Assembly: GCA_965662685.1 (NCBI GenBank)
Contig: CBFIIQ010000009.1
Coordinates: 19,595-83,594 of the forward strand
Source of the DNA: Eutrophocola sp965662685
GTDB lineage: Bacteria > Pseudomonadota > Gammaproteobacteria > Pseudomonadales > Pseudohongiellaceae
Reading direction: 5' to 3'
DNA: 64,000 nt
The position numbers and the translations under genes are program-made. Of this stretch, positions 9,357-17,744 are shown one piece after another. The notes beneath the pieces were generated by a model. That model was given only the letters and a program-made list of their open reading frames with translations. It did no database searches and was not told where the DNA came from. The number at the start of each line of letters is the position of its first letter. Position 1 is the first letter of the stretch.

Positions 9357-9731
9357 ATGGATATCAAAATGCCTTGTGCTGATGCAGGACTGGAGAAAAG
9401 TACCCTGGCGCGCTGGCTGGTAAAGCCGGGAGATCAGGTTGAGCCGGGAGATACAATCGCTGTAGTCGTCATTCCGGACGGGGACAGGTATGAGCTCAAG
9501 ATTTATGAGCGCGGCTGGATTTCCCGGTTACTGATTCCAGGCGGAACAATGGTATCGGTGGGTACGGTCATTGCCAGCCTGGCCGCAGAAGGAAATGGCG
9601 TTTACACTCATCCACAAGTTACCCGAATCGAACGCTATATGAGTGAGCCGGTCGTAAAAAGCAGCTTGCAAAAAAGTCGGGTAGTTGAACAATCAGGTTA
9701 TAATGGCAGCCTGCCTAAACAAAGCTGCTGA
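9357..9731 (+). CDS. Biotinyl/lipoyl-like domain protein lacking the modified lysine
   Basis: 124 residues; the first 80 resemble the lipoyl domain of 2-oxoacid dehydrogenase E2 subunits: LARWLVKPGDQVEPGDTIA, then a hairpin turn and a second half with GWISRLLIPGGTMVSVGTVIA. At the hairpin, where lipoyl domains have ETDKA or ETQKG, this protein has IPDGDRYEL, so the lysine that would carry lipoate or biotin is absent. The C-terminal 40 residues are low in structure. A strong GAGGAGG ribosome-binding site is present. It stands alone, convergent with the N-ATPase operon, with no dehydrogenase or carboxylase genes nearby. It is probably an unmodified barrel-sandwich hybrid domain of unknown role. 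Confidence 0.7.
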   Translation: MDIKMPCADAGLEKSTLARWLVKPGDQVEPGDTIAVVVIPDGDRYELKIYERGWISRLLIPGGTMVSVGTVIASLAAEGNGVYTHPQVTRIERYMSEPVVKSSLQKSRVVEQSGYNGSLPKQSC

Positions 9732-9741
9732 ATATTTCCGG

Positions 9742-10677
9742 TCAGGTATGGAAATGCTCTGCTTGTTGTTGATTGTTGTCCTTATCCCGGCCTGGTGTCT
9801 CATGTTGCAGGCTTGCTTCAAAGCCGGCTAATACTTCCATTAATTCACTGGTTATTTCCGCCTGCCTTACACGGCGAAATTCTGCAGTAATTTCTTCTAT
9901 CCTGTTCTTGATATTTTCTTCCGCATTAAGCATGGTGCGAAGCCGTGTGCTGTGTTCGCTGGTTTGTGACTCCACGCAGGCGCTGAACAGGCTGATAAAA
10001 AAATACTGCTGCAAAAGTTCACCAAACAAAAGCGGTGCGGCAATACTGTGACCAGGCAGCTTGTGGGAGGGCCAGGTATTCCCCGGCGCTTGTCGGAAAC
10101 GCCCGGTATCAACTGGCAGCAGGGCCTGTCGGACCGGGTGGTAAGCGCCGTCCGGCAGATAATGGTTGAAAAGAATATCTACCGGCATGAGCTGTTGCTG
10201 ATTTTGCCAGTGGTCAATCCCTGGCAAGAGCTGCTGGATTAGATCACTTGTTTTTCCCAGAGAGGCGGGTGCAGGAAACACTTTGTCACTATCAATACCG
10301 GCCTCAGCCAGGGCATTGGCAGTGCGTACACCTACAGTCAACACACGCGGATTTTTTGTCTCCAGTGCCAGCTCCACCAGATGTTCATTGATATGCCCGC
10401 ACAGGCCGTGATCAGTACCGAAAATAATGATTCCTGTGGGCATCAAGTTACTTCCGACAGCGGGGTTGGCTGGAATATTCTCCAGCTCACTGCCGACTAA
10501 CCTGAGGCCGAGCTCAATGCTGCTGTAGTAATTTTCCAGTGTTCGTGAAGCATGCTCATACTGGCGAATGTTGGCGCCAGCCAGGGTTTTCATCATTTTT
10601 ACAATACCTTGCAGATCGTGCATGGCGTCAAGCTGATGCTGAATCTTTTCCCTGGACTTCACCCGGATCGCCTCCAT
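9742..10677 (-). CDS. atpG: N-ATPase gamma subunit
   Basis: Central-stalk subunit of the F-type ATPase. The N-terminal coiled coil (KIQHQLDAMHDLQGIVKMMKTLAGANI) and C-terminal helix (SALSTRLRTMLNA-type ARNATENI region reading HSTRLRTMLNAEENIKNRI) are recognisable, with a GTDHGLCGHIN segment in the middle. The start at 10677 (MEAIRV) has AGGA about 8 bases upstream and lies inside the atpA coding region, a 50 bp overlap. Last gene of the operon, as expected for the N-ATPase gene order. Confidence 0.92.
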   Translation of the reverse strand: MEAIRVKSREKIQHQLDAMHDLQGIVKMMKTLAGANIRQYEHASRTLENYYSSIELGLRLVGSELENIPANPAVGSNLMPTGIIIFGTDHGLCGHINEHLVELALETKNPRVLTVGVRTANALAEAGIDSDKVFPAPASLGKTSDLIQQLLPGIDHWQNQQQLMPVDILFNHYLPDGAYHPVRQALLPVDTGRFRQAPGNTWPSHKLPGHSIAAPLLFGELLQQYFFISLFSACVESQTSEHSTRLRTMLNAEENIKNRIEEITAEFRRVRQAEITSELMEVLAGFEASLQHETPGRDKDNNQQQAEHFHT

Positions 10678-12193
10678 TGTTTTTATCCTGCAGTATTTTC
10701 CGCAGGGCGCTATCCATCTTTTCCCAGACAGCCGGTTGTGCAACGTCTTTATCTCCAGCCAGTACTTTACAAAGGTTAGCTTCGAGAAGCGGCAGTTTTT
10801 CTCCTATTGCGGTTTCTGCCGCAGCTATATCGTCAAGGGAAATAGCATCCAGAAATCCCCGGGTGGCAGCGTAGAGCACGGCAATTTGTTCTGCGACACC
10901 CAGGATACTGTTTTCCCCCTGTTTCAGAATTTCCCGCACCCGACGCCCACGTTCAATAAGCTTGCGTGTATTTTCATCAAGTCGGGTGCCAAAGCGGGAA
11001 AAGGTTTCCAGTTCCTGGAACTGGGCATAGGACAGTCTTAGATCGCCAGCCACCTTGCGGTAGGCAGGTAATTGTGTTTTTCCTCCCACTCTGGACACTG
11101 ATTTGCCTACATCCACCGCAGGCATGAATCCTCTGCGCGATAACGTGGAGGACAGGTATATCTGGCCGTCCGTGATAGATATCAGGTTGGTGGGTATGTA
11201 GGCAGAGATATCGCCAGACTGGGTTTCAATAATGGGCAGCGCGGTGATAGAGCCGCCGCCCAATTCGGGGCGCAGGTGAGTTGCCCGTTCGAGCAAGCGC
11301 GAATGGGTATAAAAAATATCTCCTGGATAGGCTTCACGCCCGGGCGGCCTGCGCAGCAGCAGGGAAAGTTCCCGGTAGGCTCTGGCATGGCGAGTCAGGT
11401 CGTCGAACACTATCAGCACATCACGGCCCGCAGCCATGAAATATTCAGCGACAGTCATTGCGGCGTAGGGCGTTATGTATTGCAAGCCGGGCGGGTCTTC
11501 TCCCGAGGCAACCATGACCAGTGTATATTTCATTGCTTTATAAGCATGCAGGGTGTCGATGACACGGGCCACGGCCGTGCTGCGCTGCCCGATCGCACAA
11601 TAGATACAGATCGTATTGCTGTGACGCTGGTTGAGGATGGCACTAAGGGCGATGGCCGTTTTGCCAGTCTGGCGATCACCAATGATCAGTTCCCGTTGCC
11701 CACGCCCGATAGGAATGAGGGCATCCACGACTTTCAACCCGGTCAGTAGCGGGATTCTGACCGGGGCCCTGGCCATGATCGCAGGCGCATCCCTTTCAAC
11801 TGGCAACCTTTCAAGATCCGCCGGGAGGAAGCTGTCATCCAGCGGCCTGCCGGTAGCAGTGATGACCCGGCCCAGCAGCGCATCCCCGACAGGGATATCC
11901 AGCATACGCCCGCTGGCACATACCTCGTCTCCGGCTTTCAGTTGATTACTGTTGCCCAGCAATACCGCGCCAGTTTCTGACTCGTCAAGGTCGATAGCCA
12001 TAGCGCTGAGTCCGCCCGGTAACTGGATCAGTTCCTCGGCACCGATGCGGGGTAGTCCACTGACCCTGATGATACTGCCACTGATGCTTTTGATGATACC
12101 GGTTTCACGTACTACCATGGTTGATGGCCTGTGCGTGAGAGCGGCAGCTACGGCCGCGGCACTTTGCCTGCCGAGGTCCTCAAGCATCGGCAT
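10628..12193 (-). CDS. atpA: N-ATPase alpha subunit
   Basis: Non-catalytic nucleotide-binding subunit of F1. The Walker A GDRQTGKTA lies near residue 165 and VLIVFDDLTRHA provides Walker B; the remainder follows alpha-subunit architecture, with the beta-barrel crown at the N-terminus (GSIIRVSGLP). The start at 12193 (MPMLEDLG) has AGAGG just upstream and overlaps the atpF end by 14 bp, typical of translational coupling. The longer frame opening at 12232 has no better ribosome-binding site. Confidence 0.95.
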   Translation of the reverse strand: MPMLEDLGRQSAAAVAAALTHRPSTMVVRETGIIKSISGSIIRVSGLPRIGAEELIQLPGGLSAMAIDLDESETGAVLLGNSNQLKAGDEVCASGRMLDIPVGDALLGRVITATGRPLDDSFLPADLERLPVERDAPAIMARAPVRIPLLTGLKVVDALIPIGRGQRELIIGDRQTGKTAIALSAILNQRHSNTICIYCAIGQRSTAVARVIDTLHAYKAMKYTLVMVASGEDPPGLQYITPYAAMTVAEYFMAAGRDVLIVFDDLTRHARAYRELSLLLRRPPGREAYPGDIFYTHSRLLERATHLRPELGGGSITALPIIETQSGDISAYIPTNLISITDGQIYLSSTLSRRGFMPAVDVGKSVSRVGGKTQLPAYRKVAGDLRLSYAQFQELETFSRFGTRLDENTRKLIERGRRVREILKQGENSILGVAEQIAVLYAATRGFLDAISLDDIAAAETAIGEKLPLLEANLCKVLAGDKDVAQPAVWEKMDSALRKILQDKNNGGDPGEVQGKDSASA

Positions 12194-12965
12194 TGTCCTC
12201 TGGCTGCTGAAGTGTCCGGCGCTGTTCCTCATGCAGTAAATCTTTCATCTTTTCTTCCAGTTCAGCGAGGTAGCGGGCGATATTCCAGTCGATTTTTGCG
12301 CCTTCGCCGGTAAGTTCAATGCCACACTGGGGGCTGGCTGATTGATGAAAGACCAGCTCTCTATCCCCGACGATAGACTTCAGGCTTTGTTCAAGGCGGG
12401 AACATTGTTCTTTCTGCAGGGGGAAGGTCGTGGTCACGTCCAGTCTGCTACTGCCTTCCCCAAGTTGTTTTATCTGCTGTCCAGACAGGCTTTGCAGATT
12501 CTTGATGAAACGGTCGATGATCCTGGTTTCCAGTGTTGTGTCCGCCAGGTCGGCCAATACTCTGCCAGTTGTGTGGATGATTGAGCGTGCGGCTTCCTCG
12601 CGCAAGCGCCATAGATAGCTACCCTGTTCCTCCTTGAGTTCCTTGCGCCACTTTTTCCGCAGTTCATCGATTTCGAGCCGTGCCTTGTCCAGAAATTGCT
12701 GGCGCTCATGCTCACCGTGAAGGCGTGCTTTCTCAAGGATGGCCTCCTGGTTGTGATCCAGTTCTGCCTGTTTTTCTTCAAATGCCAGTTGTTGCGCTTT
12801 GGCTGCCTGTTTGCGTTGATCAGCCTCATCCAGGCGAGAGGCAATCAGACGCTCCCGGTTGTCCATGGCGTCAATCACCGGCTGATACAAAAAGTGTTTC
12901 AGCAACCATACCAATACCAAAAAGTTGACAACCTGGGCGAAGACAGTAAGCCAATCCAGTTCCAC
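12180..12965 (-). CDS. atpF: N-ATPase b-type subunit with delta-like extension
   Basis: 261 residues: one N-terminal membrane helix (VFAQVVNFLVLVWLLKHFLYQPV), a long charged coiled coil (residues about 35-140), then a region resembling the delta subunit C-terminus (about residues 150-230). N-ATPase operons lack a separate atpH, and their AtpF is long enough to take over that peripheral-stalk function, which is what is seen here. The gene starts 3 bp after atpE ends. Confidence 0.9.
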   Translation of the reverse strand: MELDWLTVFAQVVNFLVLVWLLKHFLYQPVIDAMDNRERLIASRLDEADQRKQAAKAQQLAFEEKQAELDHNQEAILEKARLHGEHERQQFLDKARLEIDELRKKWRKELKEEQGSYLWRLREEAARSIIHTTGRVLADLADTTLETRIIDRFIKNLQSLSGQQIKQLGEGSSRLDVTTTFPLQKEQCSRLEQSLKSIVGDRELVFHQSASPQCGIELTGEGAKIDWNIARYLAELEEKMKDLLHEEQRRTLQQPEDNADA

Positions 12966-12968
12966 GCA

Positions 12969-13247
12969 TCAAACTCCGGCTGTAGCAATCACATAATCCC
13001 AGAAGGGGTTGGCAAAGATCAGGATCATGGTTACGACAAAGCAGTAAATAGCCGTTGATTCGATCATGGCCAGACCGACAAACAGGGTGCGGGTGATTGT
13101 GCCCGCCTCATCGGGCTGCTGGGCAATAGACTGCAAGGCCTGGGCCACGGCCCGTCCTTCCCCCAGTGCCGGTCCAAGAGAACCGATGGCAATTGTTAAA
13201 CCGGCGGTGAAGATAGACAGCATACCGATCAATGAAATGTTCTCCAT
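12969..13247 (-). CDS. atpE: N-ATPase c subunit with Na+-binding signature
   Basis: Two-helix rotor-ring subunit of 92 residues. Helix 1 carries GSLGPALGEGRAVAQAL with Glu at the position of Gln32 of the Ilyobacter c subunit; helix 2 carries MIESTAIYCFV, the E-S-T-x-x-Y arrangement that coordinates Na+. The second carboxylate in helix 1 is a known trait of N-ATPases. Hence the enzyme is predicted to move Na+ rather than H+. An AGGTAATG-type ribosome-binding site precedes the start. Confidence 0.95.
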   Translation of the reverse strand: MENISLIGMLSIFTAGLTIAIGSLGPALGEGRAVAQALQSIAQQPDEAGTITRTLFVGLAMIESTAIYCFVVTMILIFANPFWDYVIATAGV

Positions 13248-13274
13248 AGCATTACCTCATTCTGGGTGCAGGAC

Positions 13275-13967
13275 TCAATCCCCGCTCTGTTGGGTGAAAT
13301 GTTGGTGTACGGTGTTGGCAGACGCAATATAGACCATGGCAAGTACCGCAAAGATATACGCCTGGATGACACCTGTTATCAGGCCAAGTAACTGCAGCAG
13401 TACGGGAAAAAAGAACGGGATCAAACTGATCAGGATAGCCACGATCATGGTGCCACTCATGATATTTCCATAGAGGCGAACAGCAAGAGCAATGATGCGT
13501 GAAAATTCCCCGATCAGGTTAAAGGGCAGCATCAGAATAGTTGGTTTGATGTAATGAGTCAGGTAGGCAGCAATCCCTTCGTTGGCAATACCGTAAAGGG
13601 GGACTGCGATGAACACGCATAAGGCCAGTGCCGATGTGGTTGACAGTGAGGAGGTCGGTGGGTGGTATCCTGGCACTATTGCCAGCAGGTTGCTGGTGAT
13701 GATGAAAATGAACAGGGTGCCGATAAAGGGCAGGTAGCGATCAACCCCCTGGTCCGAGATTTCCCGGATTTGTTGACGAATTGCAGAGACAAGTACTTCC
13801 AGCAGATTCTGCCAGTGGCTAATCCTGGTTTCTATTGTCAGGCACCGGGTGATCAGTATGGATGCCGTCGTTAAAAGACCCATTACCAGCCAGGTAAAAC
13901 CAATAGTGGCATTGACTGGAAAGGAGCCGATGTTAAATAGAAGCAGGGTGTCAGGGGTTATAGTCAT
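13275..13967 (-). CDS. atpB: N-ATPase a subunit
   Basis: Membrane stator subunit of 230 residues with five to six hydrophobic helices. The essential arginine facing the c ring is present in IIALAVRLYGNIMSG. The C-terminal helix pair (QAYIFAVLAMVYIASA) is typical. I start at 13967 (MTITPDTL), 4 bp after atpR ends; the upstream extension overlaps atpR and lacks a start signal. Confidence 0.94.
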   Translation of the reverse strand: MTITPDTLLLFNIGSFPVNATIGFTWLVMGLLTTASILITRCLTIETRISHWQNLLEVLVSAIRQQIREISDQGVDRYLPFIGTLFIFIITSNLLAIVPGYHPPTSSLSTTSALALCVFIAVPLYGIANEGIAAYLTHYIKPTILMLPFNLIGEFSRIIALAVRLYGNIMSGTMIVAILISLIPFFFPVLLQLLGLITGVIQAYIFAVLAMVYIASANTVHQHFTQQSGD

Positions 13968-13971
13968 CGGA

Positions 13972-14268
13972 TCAAGCCCTGTTTGGTTTTTTTTCTGCAC
14001 AGGCAATATTTCTGACCGCGATGATCCTGGTCAAGGTGAATCCGGACATAGCACCAAGTAAATGCGTTGTGCCAAGCAGGAACAGGATAAGTGCCAGCAT
14101 ACTGCAGACAATAACCAGCCGTAACAACATACCGCTCACTAGAGAATAGCCGGGCTGACCATCGCTGGTGAGTGTTTTCAGGGAGCGCTGTATCAGCCAG
14201 AGAAAGATACCCGCCAGCACCACACCGCAAGCAAATGTTGCCAGGTAGAGAGGGTATTGCTCAATCAT
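13972..14268 (-). CDS. atpR: N-ATPase accessory membrane subunit AtpR
   Basis: 98 residues with three hydrophobic helices, containing MLLRLVIV with an arginine in a membrane helix, as in AtpR proteins found only in N-ATPase operons. AtpR is thought to aid assembly of the c ring or insertion of the a subunit. The start at 14268 overlaps atpQ by 8 bp. Position between atpQ and atpB matches the canonical order. Confidence 0.85.
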   Translation of the reverse strand: MIEQYPLYLATFACGVVLAGIFLWLIQRSLKTLTSDGQPGYSLVSGMLLRLVIVCSMLALILFLLGTTHLLGAMSGFTLTRIIAVRNIACAEKKPNRA

Positions 14269-14566
14269 GGTGTCGCTCCTCCTTGATCCAGTACCAGGCA
14301 TTCAGGCAACCCAGCAGAATGCCGGCAAACAGCAGGGTCAGGGTCCAGGAGAAGGTTGCGGGCCAATGCGAGTCCAGCCATTTTCCCAGGGTAATCCCGG
14401 CCAGTGTGGGTATGGCAATGGACCAGCCCACCATGCCAAACATACCCATCCAGAACATAATGCCCCGATCCTCTTTAACCATAAGCTTGCGCGCAGTTTT
14501 TCGGGCTATCTGGTGCTGAAATGATTGAGCAGGCTTTTTACCTGGCGACGGTTCCTGGTTAACCAT
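14261..14566 (-). CDS. atpQ: N-ATPase accessory membrane protein AtpQ (AtpI/AtpZ-like)
   Basis: 101 residues: a basic cytoplasmic N-terminus followed by two membrane helices (MFGMVGWSIAIPTLAGITLGKWLD and TLTLLFAGILLGCLNAWYWI, shown here as the two hydrophobic segments). The GxxLGxWLD pattern is that of AtpI/AtpZ-family proteins, which assist c-ring assembly or Mg2+ supply. The start at 14566 (MVNQEPS) overlaps the atpC end by 8 bp. Confidence 0.83.
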   Translation of the reverse strand: MVNQEPSPGKKPAQSFQHQIARKTARKLMVKEDRGIMFWMGMFGMVGWSIAIPTLAGITLGKWLDSHWPATFSWTLTLLFAGILLGCLNAWYWIKEERHHD

Positions 14567-14966
14567 GCAACTGCTTCTCCATTTGGATGAAACGGCGCAG
14601 GGTATTCGCCTCCAGACGTGCCAGGGCACTATGGGCATTGCGTTCCTGTTCATCCAGAGTAAAAAACTGTTGTTCAAGTGTACTTTTGATAGAAGCAAGG
14701 TCTTTTCCCTGGATGGCGTTGAATGTGGAAATCCTCACCTCCCGGTTTATTTTCAGCAGGCAGCCATGGTTGATGGCATACAGGGACTCGGTGTTGGCCT
14801 GATTGGTGAATGTCAGTAGGCCGGGTACCAGCGTTGCAATGAAATCCATGTGCCGGGGCAGCAAGCAGAAAAAACCGTTACTGGCCTCGGCAATGACCTT
14901 TACAGCATCGGTCTCGGCGATTATGCCCGTTGGCGTCATCAGTGTGAGTTGCATGGTGGGGCTCAT
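14559..14966 (-). CDS. atpC: N-ATPase epsilon subunit
   Basis: 135 residues with the N-terminal epsilon beta-sandwich (MQLTLMTPTGIIAETDAVKV, LLPRHMDFIATLVPG) and a helical C-terminal hairpin. It couples rotation to catalysis and can inhibit F1. The start overlaps the last base of the atpD stop (ATGA). Unlike in classical F-ATPase operons it follows atpD in second position, as N-ATPases do. Confidence 0.9.
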   Translation of the reverse strand: MSPTMQLTLMTPTGIIAETDAVKVIAEASNGFFCLLPRHMDFIATLVPGLLTFTNQANTESLYAINHGCLLKINREVRISTFNAIQGKDLASIKSTLEQQFFTLDEQERNAHSALARLEANTLRRFIQMEKQLHG

Positions 14967-16411
14967 CAGGTGACCACAGTCGTTTGCGTTTGGGAAGGGG
15001 GGCGTACTGCAAGCGCGCCGAGGCCGCCGATCATGTAAAAATCCTGTTCTGGCAGACTGTCAAGATCACCGTTGAGGATACGCTCGCAACCTTCCAGCGT
15101 ATCGCTGATGTCGACTTGCGTACCAGGATAGCCAGTGAACTGTTCAGTGGAAAAAAAGGGCTGGGTGAGAAATCGTTCCAGCCGTCGTGCCCGTGACACT
15201 ATTTGACGATCGTGCAGAGTCAACTCCTCTAGTCCAAGCATGGCGATAATATCTTTAAGCTCATCGTATTCCGCGAGTACTTCACGCACATCATTGGCAA
15301 TACGGTAATGGCGTTTGCCTACTACGGTCTGCGAAAGCATTTTGGAATTAGAGTTCAGTAAATCGATAGCAGGGTAGAAACCTTCCGCAGCACGCTCCCG
15401 CGACAGGACGATGGAGGCAGACAAGTGGGCGAAAGTGTGGGTGGCGGAGGGGTCGGTCAGGTCATCGGCAGGGACATAGATTGCCTGTACTGATGTTATC
15501 GCGCCCTGGGAGGAGCTGCTGATGCGCTCTTCCAGTTCGGCCAGTTCCGACGCCAGGGTTGGTTGGTACCCGACCTGGGATGGAGAACGCCCCATGAGTC
15601 CTGACACCTCCATTCCGGACTGGATAAAACGGAATATATTATCCACCAGAAACAGGACATCGCGTTTCTCGACATCGCGGAAATATTCAGCCATGGTAAG
15701 TGCCACATGACTGATGCGAAAGCGGGCGCCGGGGGGTTCATTCATTTGCCCGCAAACCATTATGGTCTTTTCCAGCACCCCGGTATCTTTCATTTCCCGA
15801 TATAATTCCTCTGCTTCCCGGTTGCGCTCACCGATACCACAGAACATGCCTATGCCCTGGTATTCATGCATCATGTTATGAATCATTTCCGTCAGTAACA
15901 CAGTTTTACCAACGCCGGCACCGCCGAACAGGCCGGCTTTGCCACCACGCTCCAGCGGCGCCAGCAAATCGATAGCCTTGATTCCGGTGATGAATACTTC
16001 CCGTTCGGTACGCCGGCGATTAAGCGCAATGGGATCCCGGTGAACGCTCCAGGCCTGCGGGCAGTGGAGTGGGCCAGCATTGTCTATGGTTTCGCCGAAG
16101 ACATTGAACATCCTGCCCAGCAAGGCTTTACCTACTGGCGCTGTCAGCATTGAACCGGTATCGGTAACCACGCTATGGCGCTTCAATCCCCTGGTCGCAT
16201 TGAGTGCCAGGCAGCGCACCCGGTTAAGGCCCAAATGGGTTTGCACTTCCAGCTTGATTGTGTCGTTCTCACCCGCAGTCAATATCTGAAAGCGGGGAGG
16301 AAGCATATTGGGACATTGCACATCAACGATATTGCCATGGACAGCTGCCACAAATGGCTTCATGGATTGTGTTTTCGCGGAGTTACGCGATCCTGTTGTT
16401 GCGTTAATCAT
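14966..16411 (-). CDS. atpD: N-ATPase beta subunit (catalytic)
   Basis: Catalytic subunit of F1, 481 residues. Walker A GGAGVGKTVL, the GIGERNREAEELYREM catalytic-glutamate region, DVLFLVDNIFRF (Walker B) and VYVPADDLTDPS are all present. It opens the structural operon atpDCQRBEFAG, the diagnostic gene order of the laterally mobile Na+-translocating N-ATPases. The start at 16411 is the first ATG; an internal ATG at 16363 (MKPFVAA) fits beta-subunit N-termini as well. The channel-like gene ends only 17 bp upstream. Confidence 0.96.
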   Translation of the reverse strand: MINATTGSRNSAKTQSMKPFVAAVHGNIVDVQCPNMLPPRFQILTAGENDTIKLEVQTHLGLNRVRCLALNATRGLKRHSVVTDTGSMLTAPVGKALLGRMFNVFGETIDNAGPLHCPQAWSVHRDPIALNRRRTEREVFITGIKAIDLLAPLERGGKAGLFGGAGVGKTVLLTEMIHNMMHEYQGIGMFCGIGERNREAEELYREMKDTGVLEKTIMVCGQMNEPPGARFRISHVALTMAEYFRDVEKRDVLFLVDNIFRFIQSGMEVSGLMGRSPSQVGYQPTLASELAELEERISSSSQGAITSVQAIYVPADDLTDPSATHTFAHLSASIVLSRERAAEGFYPAIDLLNSNSKMLSQTVVGKRHYRIANDVREVLAEYDELKDIIAMLGLEELTLHDRQIVSRARRLERFLTQPFFSTEQFTGYPGTQVDISDTLEGCERILNGDLDSLPEQDFYMIGGLGALAVRPPSQTQTTVVT

Positions 16412-16428
16412 CGATATGCATCATTGGC

Positions 16429-16950
16429 TTAGGAGGTATTGGCTTTAACCATTTTCTTTTCACGAAGTTTCAGTTTTCGGCTCCTGACTTTTTCCACATG
16501 CTCAATAAGGGTGTCTACAGTGGCTTTCAGTAATTCAAGTTCCTGTATGGATAAACTGTCGAGTTGCTCCAGATGATATTCAATAGTGTCAATAATCTGT
16601 CTCGCGGGGCGCTGTAACGGACGCATAAAATAAGCAGTAATAGTGGCAATAATGGCGCCGAAGAACAGCATTGAGCCAATGACTATCCAGATTGCACCGA
16701 AAAATTCGGCGCGACCACTTAGTGGCATGTCGGCGATGCCTGCTGTGGAAAAAGCCGCTACCCCCCAGTACAGTGCTTTACCATAGGACGTAATGGTAGT
16801 GTCCGCCATCTCCTGTTCGCCCCAATAAACAGCCGCCGAAAACAGCATCCAAAGTACGATGAACAGTATGATCATTTTCACCATGGGGGTACGAATCAGT
16901 ACATCCTTGATAAAACGTTTTGCTTTTACATACACCATGACATTGTCCAT
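16429..16950 (-). CDS. Two-TM ion-channel-like membrane protein with atypical filter
   Basis: 173 residues. One membrane helix at about 25-43, a short pore-helix-like segment ALYWGVAAFSTAGIADMP (about 57-75), a second membrane helix at about 83-105, then a charged cytoplasmic helix with a coiled-coil feel and a Lys/Arg-rich end. The arrangement TM, pore loop, TM is that of Ion_trans_2 potassium channels, but the filter TVGYG is replaced by STAGIAD, so ion selectivity cannot be assumed. It lies between a CBS protein gene and atpD on the same strand with short gaps, so it belongs to the N-ATPase transcription unit. The start is uncertain: GAGG abuts the ATG at 16950 and lies 12 bases before the next in-frame ATG at 16938. 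Confidence 0.75.
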   Translation of the reverse strand: MDNVMVYVKAKRFIKDVLIRTPMVKMIILFIVLWMLFSAAVYWGEQEMADTTITSYGKALYWGVAAFSTAGIADMPLSGRAEFFGAIWIVIGSMLFFGAIIATITAYFMRPLQRPARQIIDTIEYHLEQLDSLSIQELELLKATVDTLIEHVEKVRSRKLKLREKKMVKANTS

Positions 16951-17015
16951 CCTCGCTAACAGCCTTGAATATCAACATGGCGCAACAACGCTGTGAAAAA
17001 TGACCAGAGCCAGTT

Positions 17016-17495
17016 TTATGCAGAGACGACGGGACGGTTTGCCTCTTTATGATGAGCACTTACCTGTTTTAACATGGCGAGTACATCACTGGGACCCAGG
17101 CTATTTTTACTTTTACGATTAGCCGTTGCCGCGACAATGTCACCCATCGACACTATGCCGCACAGTTTTCCGTTCTGACTGGTCACCATAATGCGACGCA
17201 CACCATTTTGTTCCATTTTGGTCAGACAGCCTTCGATATTGTCTTCCTGGTGACAACAACACAGATGCTGTCCCTGGATTATCTGGTTGACCTGCATTTC
17301 CCACAGTGGCTTGTGCTTGTGCAGTGCTGCCATGGCGATGTCCCTGTCGGTAATAATGCCAACTGGTACGTTTTTCTCATTCACCACCGGCACTGCGCCG
17401 CAATCGTTATCCCACATCAGACGGGCAGCCTGATCCAGGCTGGTATCTGTACTGCAACTCGTGACATCGCTGCTCATGACTTCATTTACGTTCAT
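17016..17495 (-). CDS. CBS-domain pair protein
   Basis: 159 residues with two tandem CBS motifs: VMSSDVTSCSTDTSLDQA...GIITDRDIAMAAL and the second half RRIMVTSQNGKLCGIVSMGDIVAA. CBS pairs bind adenine nucleotides and report energy state. A strong AAGGAG lies 6 bases before the ATG. Its cysteine-rich LCCCHQ in the linker is unusual. It is the first gene of the unit that continues into the channel-like protein and the N-ATPase, so I infer an energy-sensing role for that operon. An FNR box sits 106-119 bp upstream. Confidence 0.88.
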   Translation of the reverse strand: MNVNEVMSSDVTSCSTDTSLDQAARLMWDNDCGAVPVVNEKNVPVGIITDRDIAMAALHKHKPLWEMQVNQIIQGQHLCCCHQEDNIEGCLTKMEQNGVRRIMVTSQNGKLCGIVSMGDIVAATANRKSKNSLGPSDVLAMLKQVSAHHKEANRPVVSA

Positions 17496-17541
17496 TGAAA
17501 ACTCCTTAGCGTGAAAATTCTGAAAATAGTGTAGAAAGGCT

Positions 17542-17564
17542 CCCGGTTGATATTTGTTACCGGG
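17542..17564 (-). other. Stem-loop in the predicted 5' leader of the CBS/N-ATPase transcript
   Basis: CCCGGT at 17542-17547 pairs perfectly with ACCGGG at 17559-17564 around an 11-base AT-rich loop. The predicted start of transcription is near 17567, so the hairpin would sit at the very 5' end of the mRNA and could protect it from decay. Confidence 0.45.
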
Positions 17565-17600
17565 TTGATTTTCAGTGTAGGGGCAGGGTATGGATAATTT

Positions 17601-17614
17601 TTGACGCAGGTCAA
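17601..17614 (-). promoter_or_regulatory. FNR box TTGACgcagGTCAA with -10, for the CBS/channel/N-ATPase operon
   Basis: A perfect TTGAY-N4-RTCAA palindrome. On the minus strand TACACT at 17579-17574 lies within 1 bp of the -10 position of a class II FNR promoter, giving a start near 17567. The transcript would enter the CBS gene and probably the N-ATPase genes. Confidence 0.8.
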
Positions 17615-17665
17615 TTCGGGAAAAGAGAAGAAAAAAGTCATAGATAAAAGTTGATCGCTCAAAAA

Positions 17666-17679
17666 TTGATGTGCATCAG
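17666..17679 (+). promoter_or_regulatory. FNR box TTGATgtgcATCAg, for malQ and the glycogen genes
   Basis: One mismatch to the symmetric consensus. TACCAT at 17701-17706 lies within 1 bp of the class II -10 position, giving a start near 17713, about 30 bases before the malQ ATG. Together with the box at 17601 it forms a divergent FNR-controlled intergenic region. Confidence 0.7.
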
Positions 17680-17744
17680 TTCAGCACGACTTCGGGTATT
17701 TACCATTTTCGCTGGTAATTATTGATTACGGGAAACGCTGTTAT

